The notes beneath the pieces were generated by a model. It did no database searches and was not told where the DNA came from. It was given only the letters and a program-made list of their open reading frames with translations. A stretch of DNA of 64,000 bases, taken from positions 20,368-84,367 of the forward strand of contig JACVCB010000018.1 in assembly GCA_016742255.1 (NCBI GenBank). The letters are read 5' to 3'. Source of the DNA: Leptospira sp. GTDB lineage: Bacteria; Spirochaetota; Leptospiria; Leptospirales; Leptospiraceae. The stretch's first letter is position 1, and each line of letters opens with the position of its first letter. The translations under genes and the position numbers were made by a program. Positions 42,085 through 48,924 of the stretch are shown here, piece after piece.

Positions 42085-42363
42085 GTGATCATTCGACATT
42101 CTTTTCTCGTTTTAGTTTTACTCTTCTTAATCCAATGTACGAAGACCAGTGAGTCTTATGAAAAATGTGAACGTGCGGATTTAGATTATTTAGCATGTTC
42201 ACTTGTGATTTACCAATCGTATACGTATTGTTCAGAATCCGCTTCCGCAGTCACAGGGAGTACCGAAATCAAAGCATCTGCTAAATTCCAATGTGATGCA
42301 GAAAGGTTGGTAGGTTCCTATCTTTGTGAAGACTTAAAGAAAAAAGCCTGTGGAACAAAATAA
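42085..42363 (+). CDS. Small Cys-rich lipoprotein
   Basis: A 92-residue lipoprotein with signal VLLFLIQC (Cys18). The mature part has six further Cys (KCE, ACS, YCS, QCD, LCE, ACG), an even number that fits three disulfides in the periplasm or at the surface. There are no other motifs. It starts at GTG 18 bases after the I9 lipoprotein and ends the + strand protease module, about 70 bases before the IS element. Function unknown. Confidence 0.55.
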   Translation: MIIRHSFLVLVLLFLIQCTKTSESYEKCERADLDYLACSLVIYQSYTYCSESASAVTGSTEIKASAKFQCDAERLVGSYLCEDLKKKACGTK

Positions 42364-42433
42364 GGTTCGAAATGTTCCGAAGATTCGGATACCATCCTGC
42401 TTCTTCTCTAATGTAATCCATGTGAGTGATCTA

Positions 42434-43841
42434 AAGTGTTACCGATGTGCCTTTCTGCACAAAGGGTTCGTACTAGTTTCATCCCTTACAAATTGATCTC
42501 ACATCATCCTTTACAAACAAGAATCTAATTCTTCGATTCAGAACACGATATACACACCAGGAGTGTGTCATGGCTTGGAAGGAGACAAACGTGTTTGAAG
42601 AAAGAATGAAATTTGTTGTCGCTTGGAAACGTGGTGGTTGGTCTCTCACAGACCTTTGTCATGAATTCAATATCAGTCGAGTGACAGGGTATAAATACTT
42701 AGAACAATATGAGCGTTATGGGATCGATGGGTTAAAAGATAAAAGTCGAAGACCGAAACACCATCCACACCAAACTCGAAAGAAAATCATTGAACTAATC
42801 TTACAAGAGAGAAAAGACCATCCCAGGTGGGGAGCAAGAAAACTCTTAGCATCTCTTTCAGCTCGGTTTCATATGATTAAAAAATGGCCACATCCCAGTA
42901 CAGTTGGTCGTATTCTCAAAGAAAACAACCTCATCAAACCTCCGAAAAGAAGGATCCGTAAACAATCCATCGAACAACCGTTCTCCCATGCACTCGGGCC
43001 CAATGATATTTGGTGCGCTGATTTTAAAGGCCATTTCACTGTTGGGGATGGAGAAAGATGCACACCATTAACCGTCACAGATGCCTATAGCCGTTTTTTA
43101 CTCTGTTGTGAGATTGTTCCCAAAGCAGATACGACCAATGTAATCAATGAATTTAAGAAGTTATTTAAACTTTATGGGATGCCACTTGCCATTCGAACTG
43201 ACAACGGTCCACCATTTGCTTCGAATGCACTTGCTGGTCTTAGTAAACTTTCTGTTTGGTGGATCAAACTGGGAATTAAGTTGGAGCGGATTGAACCAGG
43301 CAAACCACAACAAAATGGTAGGCATGAAAGAATGCATAAAACCTTAAAGGAAGAAACGGCTTTGCCTCCAAGGTCTAGTTTAGAGACACAACAAAAAGCA
43401 TTTCGAGACTTCCAAAAAGAATTCAATTATCTAAGGCCACATGAAGGAATTCAAAATTCTTTTCCTGCTGACCATTACCGAAAGTCGACAAGGAAGTTCC
43501 CAAAACGGATAGTAAAAGCTTCTTATCCAACAAACATAATGATTGGAGAAGTCAATGACATAGGGAATCTTCATTTGGAAGGTCATCGGATCTTTCTATC
43601 TTCCTCATTAGCAGATGAAGAAGTTGGTTTAGAGGAAATCTCAGACAGGCATGTAAAGATTCATTTTTATGGGGTAAGTCTTGGTGTCATCGACTTGTAT
43701 ACGGGAAAATTGTTGCATTTTAAAAACCCAATGCCATCCTCATTACCGTCTGGATCAGGATTTCTATGATCCTTTTTGTAAAGCATGTATAAAGACAAAA
43801 CTGTAAAGGATGTACGAGTACACTCAAAAGCAGTAACACTT
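42434..43841 (+). mobile_element. IS481-family insertion sequence
   Basis: A single transposase gene flanked by imperfect inverted ends. AAGTGTTAC at 42434-42442 matches the inverse GTAACACTT at 43833-43841; TGTTAC...GTAACA may be the true tips, giving 42437-43838. Subterminal repeats reinforce the ends: CATCCTTTACA on the left (near 42505) and TGTAAAGGATG on the right (near 43803), and TCGTAC on both sides. I find no clear target duplication, so the insertion may be old or the ends slightly off. The transposase is intact. Confidence 0.65.
42570..43769 (+). CDS. IS481-type DDE transposase
   Basis: A 399-residue transposase. The N-terminal helix-turn-helix (GGWSLTDLCHEFNISRVTGYKYLEQY, 22-47) and a second HTH with KDHPRWGARKLLASL precede the integrase-type core. 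The DDE residues are Asp151 (IWCADFKGHF), Asp211 (AIRTDNGPPFAS) and Glu253 (QQNGRHERMHKTL). It ends with the usual beta-rich tail. The start has GGAG about eight bases upstream. No frameshift or stop interrupts it, so it could be active. Confidence 0.9.
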   Translation: MAWKETNVFEERMKFVVAWKRGGWSLTDLCHEFNISRVTGYKYLEQYERYGIDGLKDKSRRPKHHPHQTRKKIIELILQERKDHPRWGARKLLASLSARFHMIKKWPHPSTVGRILKENNLIKPPKRRIRKQSIEQPFSHALGPNDIWCADFKGHFTVGDGERCTPLTVTDAYSRFLLCCEIVPKADTTNVINEFKKLFKLYGMPLAIRTDNGPPFASNALAGLSKLSVWWIKLGIKLERIEPGKPQQNGRHERMHKTLKEETALPPRSSLETQQKAFRDFQKEFNYLRPHEGIQNSFPADHYRKSTRKFPKRIVKASYPTNIMIGEVNDIGNLHLEGHRIFLSSSLADEEVGLEEISDRHVKIHFYGVSLGVIDLYTGKLLHFKNPMPSSLPSGSGFL

Positions 43842-44238
43842 GTTATGCGACATAAGATTGATTATGGGAAGTAACTCACTGCATCACGTAATCATCTACA
43901 AAGAAACACTATTCGTTGTATTGGAAACAAATTCAGAATCAGTCATACAGAAACAGCGAACGGAGGTGCCTCGCAAATGGAATCTACATTCGAACCTCTC
44001 TCCCGAAATGCGATCCCGCTCTACGCTCCAATCTTTCGCGATGCGAAAGGATTTCCGCTACGATCGGTGGCGAAACCAAAACAAAAAGAATTCATTTGGA
44101 TTCAGATAGTTTTTATTTTTATTAATGCCAATTCATTTCAGTTAGGTGATCAATAGGTGGTTGAAATGATCAAAACATGAACTAAAGTATAGAAAAAATT
44201 GGGAGATTTTGAGACTAAGTTGAAAGAAAGAGGAAATT
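43842..44238. other. Gene-free, hairpin-rich stretch downstream of the IS
   Basis: No convincing gene is present between 43770 and 44352. Beside the IS end lies TTATG-CGA-CATAA (43843-43855). Around 44009-44073 is a GC-richer patch whose core CTTTCGC-GAT-GCGAAAG (44033-44049) is a perfect hairpin. The flanks extend it imperfectly: CGTAGAGCGG read backward on the left against CGCTACGATCGG on the right. This looks like the remnant of a palindromic repeat or small mobile element. The remainder is AT-rich with nothing recognisable up to the repeat at 44239. Confidence 0.4.
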
Positions 44239-44343
44239 CTGTTAGGTTGAATTTGGGAAAAAAGCCCACAAGGCCCACCTCCACCACCCAACTCAGGGCG
44301 GGGGCCGCCCTGAGTTATATGTGACATAGAATTATTATGTAGA
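44239..44343 (-). repeat. Intergenic repeat, copy A (about 105 bp, with GC hairpin)
   Basis: It aligns with 44963-45068 in the same orientation, with 13 differences by hand over about 106 columns. It contains a perfect hairpin AACTCAGGGCG-GGGGC-CGCCCTGAGTT (44290-44316), a pyrimidine-rich strand (CCCACCTCCACCACCC) and an ACATA/TATGT pair. It lies directly after the stop of the minus-strand lipoprotein gene at 44353. On the minus strand the hairpin is followed some 30 bases later by TTTTTT, so it may act as a transcription end. Confidence 0.75.
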
Positions 44344-44352
44344 TTTTTTTGT

Positions 44353-44751
44353 TTATTTCAAAAAATCAAAGGTAGTGACTTCCTCAATTTTGCAAGAAAG
44401 TTCGACTGAAGCATAATTGGGAAGTGCTAATCCTAGAATATAGATATTCTTTACACAAGCTTCTACTCCATCTCGTTTATAATACTTATCAGGATTAATT
44501 TCTGCAAGGATTGGAATCAAAACACCGTTGAGAAGTGCTGAAGATGCTTCTGCTCCAGATGAGTTCACTCCCAGGGGAGCAAATTTGACACCATCAATTC
44601 TTTTCGAAGCTTGGAGAAGTTCTGCCTTTGCATCGGATCCTAAGATATTGTCATTACTGAGCCTAGCAAGCGTTGGCTGGTTACAATTTGTTACTAAGAT
44701 CATTCCCAAAAGAATGATACCTACGAGAATCGATTTTCCAGATTGTTTCAT
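44353..44751 (-). CDS. Small lipoprotein of unknown function
   Basis: A 132-residue protein with a lipoprotein signal (IILLGMILVTNC, Cys23). The mature part contains LSNDNILGSDAKAELLQASKRIDGVKFAPLG, a Gly/Ala-rich segment and a pair of Cys (EACVKN, ELSCKI) that may form a disulfide. No family is certain; the layout resembles small paralogous lipoproteins common in Leptospira. It is flanked on both sides by copies of the 105-bp repeat, so gene and repeats could have been moved or duplicated together. Confidence 0.6.
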   Translation of the reverse strand: MKQSGKSILVGIILLGMILVTNCNQPTLARLSNDNILGSDAKAELLQASKRIDGVKFAPLGVNSSGAEASSALLNGVLIPILAEINPDKYYKRDGVEACVKNIYILGLALPNYASVELSCKIEEVTTFDFLK

Positions 44752-44962
44752 ATCGGAAAAAGTGTATCCCTATTCATTTAGTAAAGTCAATCGGAATCAA
44801 GAATCGGATGTTTGCCTTTTGGAAAATGAATTCAATTTGGGTTTGAATCAAAAAAAAACGATTTGGATGTTTTCAAATCTCAATTAGATTTGGTGCCAAA
44901 TATGAACTTTTGTTCATAATTTTTTCAGATGTGTAGGATGGAGTGGACGATTTGTTTGAAAT
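44752..44962. other. Intergenic region upstream of the small lipoprotein gene
   Basis: This is the gene-free part between the lipoprotein start and repeat copy B (in all 308 bases lie between the two genes). It is AT-rich, with an A8 tract near 44850, and should contain the minus-strand promoter of the lipoprotein gene, but I cannot place a convincing -35/-10 pair. No RNA gene is seen. Confidence 0.4.
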
Positions 44963-45068
44963 CTGTTAGGGTTGGATTTGGGAAAAAGACCCACAAGGCC
45001 CACCTCCACCACCCAATTCGGGGCGGGGGCCGCCCCTACTTTCATGTGACATAGAAAAATTATGTAGA
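44963..45068 (-). repeat. Intergenic repeat, copy B (about 106 bp, with GC hairpin)
   Basis: Same element as copy A at 44239-44343. The hairpin here is GGGGCGG-GGG-CCGCCCC (45020-45036). Compared with copy A one pair has changed from A-T to G-C on both arms, which suggests the structure is selected. The repeat runs into the last codons of the HAMP gene: its TAA (45062-45060) is part of the repeat. Both copies thus sit at the 3' ends of minus-strand genes. Confidence 0.75.
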
Positions 45069-45611
45069 CTTCTTGTTTTGGTCGTTCATCCTCTTTTGGA
45101 TCACTTCATTCAAAACTTCTACTAACTCTTGGAATTCATCCCCTTTTCGAATCCGAATGGTTTCAATTGGGTCTCCAGATGCCATTCTCTGCAAAGAACG
45201 TTTGATGCTAAAGACAGGACCTGCCATCTTATGTGATTTGAAAATGGAGAAAACTGTGATTAACAATAAATACAAGACAGACAGTGTCACCACAGCATCA
45301 AATTGGATGGTGTATAAATTCAGTTGGTGGTCGTAATTGGGCAGATAAATTTCACGTGGTACAAACTTTTCTTTCGCTTCTCCAGGTGCCGCATCTTCGT
45401 TTTCGACTTTCCAATACACAGTTTGTGCATCCTGACGAAGGCGGAACACTGCCCCACCATCATATTTGGATTGGTTCAACCAATATAAGAACAAAAGAGT
45501 GACAATCACCCCAGAAATAAACAGAAGAGAATAATGTGCTAAGAATTTTAATTGGAATTCTTTATCGATGAGATAACGAAATCGAAAGTTTTTTTTGTGA
45601 TTCTCTGGCAT
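45060..45611 (-). CDS. Two-helix membrane protein ending in a HAMP-like domain
   Basis: A 183-residue protein. Membrane segment 1 (about 27-45, HYSLLFISGVIVTLLFLYWL) and segment 2 (about 105-124, AVVTLSVLYLLLITVFSIF) bracket a 60-residue outside domain. After segment 2 comes a HAMP-like linker: GPVFSIKRSLQRMASGD, IETIRIRKGDEFQELVEVLNEVIQK. No kinase, cyclase or methyl-accepting domain follows, so it resembles a sensor without an output domain and may act on a partner protein. It is 80 bases downstream of the FecR-like gene on the same strand and may share its regulation. Confidence 0.65.
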   Translation of the reverse strand: MPENHKKNFRFRYLIDKEFQLKFLAHYSLLFISGVIVTLLFLYWLNQSKYDGGAVFRLRQDAQTVYWKVENEDAAPGEAKEKFVPREIYLPNYDHQLNLYTIQFDAVVTLSVLYLLLITVFSIFKSHKMAGPVFSIKRSLQRMASGDPIETIRIRKGDEFQELVEVLNEVIQKRMNDQNKKST

Positions 45612-45691
45612 AATTTCCTTTATATGGTCTTACAGGTATTCGGTAAAGAGCCTTTCAGAAAAAGGAAATCTTGTCAAAAAACTTATGATTT

Positions 45692-46732
45692 TTAACGGAT
45701 TTTTTCGGTTTCGAGTATGTTTTTGATGGGGATTTCGATTTTTCCATCCATTCCTTGGAAGTGGAGATGGGTTTCCGATTGTCCTAAAATCACACCTCGG
45801 TATTCCGTTCCATCCTCTAAACGAACCAATTCTAATCGAGAATGTTCACGGTAAAGTAATGACTCTTTGGCAAGTATGGATTGGGTATAAAACGCTTTGA
45901 GTTCCTTATCTTCTTTGGAACTCACTTGAGAAGCAATAACTGGGAACGACTCTCCTTGTTTAACAACTGCTTGTTGTTTCGCATTTAGGATTAATTCACC
46001 AAAGGCAACAGATCCTTCTCGTACCGCAACAGTTTCCACAACTCCGTCGTATGAAATGCTGAAAATAGTCCCGCGAACTTGCGTAAGGTGTTCACCTGCT
46101 TGGACAGTAAACTCACTGTCTTTCGAAAGTTTGGAAACAGAAGCAAAAAGTTTCCCTTTTTTCACAGAGAACTTTTGTGAATAGGATCCCGTATCAGATT
46201 TTTGTAATGACTGAACAATGACTTCCGATTGCGGATTGATTCGGATCCAAGAACCAGTTTCAAACTGTAAGTCTACTTGGGATGCTAGTTCTGTAGAAAT
46301 GATATCTCCAGAAGTGATTTGGTACTTTTCAACCAAAGGTACTTTTGTTGTACTACCAGCTGGAAAAATAAAAACCTTCCCTTTAAGCTGGGATACAGAA
46401 ACAGAAAGAGGAGAAAGGATCTGGCGTTTTTTTTCCACCACTGCCGAGGAAGAGACCTCGTTAGAAGTGGGATTCTGTTTGATGATAAAGGCAAAGAATA
46501 TGGCGGCGGCGATGGCAAAACTAGTCCCTCCCACAAGGGTAAGTCCCGCTGGTTTCCGAAAAAAGGATAGGACTTTGTTTGGTCTAGAGGGTGAATCACT
46601 CCATTCTTGGCGAGGGGAACGTGTAGCCAAAGTTTCCCAATTTGGGAATTCCACTTGCTCAGTCACCTTCGACGGTTTTCGTAAAAGGGCTTCCAACGCT
46701 TCTATGTGTTTTTGGTCTTCTAATTCGCTCAT
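45692..46732 (-). CDS. FecR-domain membrane protein, putative anti-sigma partner
   Basis: A 346-residue protein with an acidic cytoplasmic N-terminus (1-60), one membrane segment (about 63-85, LTLVGGTSFAIAAAIFFAFII) and a periplasmic FecR domain (about 125-260: GDIISTELASQVDLQFETGSWIRINPQSEV and EFTVQAGEHLTQVRGTIFSISYDG). A C-terminal small beta domain resembles an SH3-like fold (LVRLEDGTEYRGVILGQSETHLHFQG). Encoded five bases after an ECF sigma factor, it probably holds or signals to that sigma factor. No TonB-dependent receptor is adjacent, so the signal is not obviously iron. Confidence 0.8.
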   Translation of the reverse strand: MSELEDQKHIEALEALLRKPSKVTEQVEFPNWETLATRSPRQEWSDSPSRPNKVLSFFRKPAGLTLVGGTSFAIAAAIFFAFIIKQNPTSNEVSSSAVVEKKRQILSPLSVSVSQLKGKVFIFPAGSTTKVPLVEKYQITSGDIISTELASQVDLQFETGSWIRINPQSEVIVQSLQKSDTGSYSQKFSVKKGKLFASVSKLSKDSEFTVQAGEHLTQVRGTIFSISYDGVVETVAVREGSVAFGELILNAKQQAVVKQGESFPVIASQVSSKEDKELKAFYTQSILAKESLLYREHSRLELVRLEDGTEYRGVILGQSETHLHFQGMDGKIEIPIKNILETEKIR

Positions 46733-46737
46733 TCGTT

Positions 46738-47256
46738 TTAATCTGGAACCAGATTTTCCCTTTTTGCTATGGCCAATACTTTCTCAGTGGCTTTGATGAC
46801 AAGCCTAGAGGCGGTGGAAACAGAAACTCCTAAGATCTCTGCGATTTGAACGAGTTGGAATCCTTCTACGTTTTTGAGTAATAACGCTGACCTTTCATCT
46901 TCCGAAAGTTCTCCTAGAAACGAATACAACCGGTCTTCCAAATCTTGGTATTCCGCTTTTGTTTCTAATTTGGGATTGTGACTGTGGAATTCGATTTCAT
47001 CAGAAGCAATTTCCCTAGACGTGGAAAATTTTTTAGCATAATTAATGGATAAATTGCGAGCAATGGTGTACAGAACCATGACGGACTTCTCTTCCGAGAG
47101 ACCAGCATTACCATAATGTTTATGGAAACTTAAAAAGCTGTCTTGCATCAAATCCATGGCTGTGTCCGCGTTTTGAGTGTACTTATAAAGAAAGTCAAAA
47201 ATTCGTTTATGACTTCTTTCGTAGATTTGACTCATGGAGACAGAATTGTCGGACAC
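46738..47256 (-). CDS. ECF-type RNA polymerase sigma factor
   Basis: A 172-residue sigma factor. Region 2 reads YERSHKRIFDFLYKYTQNADTAMDLMQDSFLSF and YTIARNLSINYAKK. Region 4 reads LSEDERSALLLKNVEGFQLVQIAEILGVSVSTASRLVIKATEKV, a standard HTH for -35 binding. The start is uncertain: GTG at 47256 or ATG at 47235 (MSQIYERS), neither with a good ribosome site. It probably directs genes controlled through the FecR-like protein encoded next to it. Confidence 0.9.
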   Translation of the reverse strand: MSDNSVSMSQIYERSHKRIFDFLYKYTQNADTAMDLMQDSFLSFHKHYGNAGLSEEKSVMVLYTIARNLSINYAKKFSTSREIASDEIEFHSHNPKLETKAEYQDLEDRLYSFLGELSEDERSALLLKNVEGFQLVQIAEILGVSVSTASRLVIKATEKVLAIAKRENLVPD

Positions 47257-47358
47257 AATCTTGTATGTGTTCGTAAAACCGAGTCTCTGACAAGTAAAAT
47301 CCCATTCCTCTCTGTAAAAGAAAACAATTAGGGGACCTCAGATTCTCAAAAACTCAGA

Positions 47359-48762
47359 TTATTTTTCGCGTAAAAGGGCATCGTTTGCAGCATTTTTATA
47401 AGCCCCAATCATAGTTGGGTAATTAAAAATATGTTCTGTGAAATACTCAATTGGCGCTTTTAGGTTCACTACACATTGCCCAAGTGTTATGAGTTCTGTT
47501 GCTTTGTCTGAAATGATATGAACACCAAGAACCCGCCTCGATTGTTTATCGAATAGAATTTTGAGTAATCCAACTTGGTCTCCGCTGATTTGAGCCCTAG
47601 TGATAGTATCAAATTTAGCAAGACCAACTCCATAGGAAACCCCTCGTTTTTTCAAAGCTTCTTCTGTAGGACCTATCGTTGCAATTTCTGGTAGTGTATA
47701 AATTCCAATCGGGAATTCTTCCGCATCTACAGGGACAGAAGGATGACCAAACATATGTTTTGCGACATAAGCACCTTGGTACATTGATACTGATGCTAAA
47801 CTAGGAAATCCAATCACATCTCCACAAGCGTAAATAGTGGGAACATTGGTTTGGTAATTCTCATTCACTTGGATTTGTTTTCTGTCATTTGGAATGATCC
47901 CTACAGATTCCAGTCCCAAATTATCAACATTTCCAAGCCTTCCTCGTGAAATTAGGACCTGGTTGACTCTCACCACCTCACCTTTATTAGTTGTAAGTTC
48001 AAAACCTTCTTCATCGGAAATTTTTTTATAATTGGTGATCGATGAATCGACATGGATTTGTATTCCTGCATTTTCCATGATCCTTGTCATTTCGTTAGAT
48101 ATATCTTCATCTAAAAAACCTAGAATCCGATTTTGGGAATCAAATAGGTGCACTTTGACTCCAATATGAGCAAAAATGGTAGCATACTCGGAACCAATGA
48201 TTCCAGCTCCAATCACAGCTAATGTGCTTGGCAACTTTTTCATCGCAAACAAACCATCACTATCGTAAACTAATCCTTCTTCAAAAGGAATATTTTCATT
48301 CGATGGTCGTCTTGGGCTACTGCCAGTTGCAATGAGAATGTTTTCTGTTTCGTAAACTTTTTTCCTTCCCGCCGAGTCCGTTACTTCGACCCGGTTTGGA
48401 TCTACAATTTTTCCCCAACCTGTGAGAGTTGTGACTCGGTTTTGGATCATCTGTTCCCGGGTCACATCTTCTTCTTTTTCGATGACAGTGGAGGCACGAA
48501 ACATTAACTCCTGGAGAGTGAGTTGTGTTGTTTGTGGGGATTGTAATCCGTGTAGATTGGAAAGTTTTAAGTTCCTGTAGAACCGACTCGTTTCCTGGAG
48601 AGATTTGGAAGGGATTGTCCCCCAATGGACACAACCACCACCTAAATAAGGATCTTTTTCAATGATAGCAGCCTTTTTGCCGAGTTTACTTGCTTGGATA
48701 GCAGCTTTTTGAGCGGCAGGACCGCCCCCGATAGCGATTAAATCAAATCGATTGATAGACAT
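47359..48762 (-). CDS. sthA: Soluble pyridine nucleotide transhydrogenase-like flavoprotein
   Basis: A 467-residue flavoprotein disulfide-reductase relative. FDLIAIGGGPAAQKAAIQASKLG binds FAD, and GGGCVHWGTIPSKSLQE (about 43-59) has a single Cys where lipoamide dehydrogenases have CxxxxC. This is the mark of Si-specific (SthA) transhydrogenases, which move electrons between NADPH and NADH. LAVIGAGIIGSEYATIFAHIG binds NAD(P), and YACGDVIGFPSLASVS closes the FAD site. The frame is open to 48852, but the ATG at 48762 gives the normal length. It is divergent from the cyclase gene. Confidence 0.85.
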   Translation of the reverse strand: MSINRFDLIAIGGGPAAQKAAIQASKLGKKAAIIEKDPYLGGGCVHWGTIPSKSLQETSRFYRNLKLSNLHGLQSPQTTQLTLQELMFRASTVIEKEEDVTREQMIQNRVTTLTGWGKIVDPNRVEVTDSAGRKKVYETENILIATGSSPRRPSNENIPFEEGLVYDSDGLFAMKKLPSTLAVIGAGIIGSEYATIFAHIGVKVHLFDSQNRILGFLDEDISNEMTRIMENAGIQIHVDSSITNYKKISDEEGFELTTNKGEVVRVNQVLISRGRLGNVDNLGLESVGIIPNDRKQIQVNENYQTNVPTIYACGDVIGFPSLASVSMYQGAYVAKHMFGHPSVPVDAEEFPIGIYTLPEIATIGPTEEALKKRGVSYGVGLAKFDTITRAQISGDQVGLLKILFDKQSRRVLGVHIISDKATELITLGQCVVNLKAPIEYFTEHIFNYPTMIGAYKNAANDALLREK

Positions 48763-48924
48763 TGGATAAAAGAACGCTACCGAGAAAGTGAAAAATAGCA
48801 AGCAAAAATGCTGTTTGAATCGATTTGGGAAGGATTCGTTAGTAATCTTCACCTAACAAACTTAAAGTCGAAAGACAAAAAATCTTGCAATTGCATTTTG
48901 CCTTTTTATTCTTTTGTAGAGCCT

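Noticed and set aside
42376..42389. Near-palindrome TCCGAAGATTCGGA after the Cys-rich lipoprotein gene
   Set aside because: The two-base centre cannot form a stable RNA hairpin and there is no further support for a terminator or operator.
43842..44073. Integron attC site
   Set aside because: TTATGC and a large hairpin are present, but the required paired RYYYAAC and GTTRRRY core sites are not at the hairpin ends, and no integrase is near.
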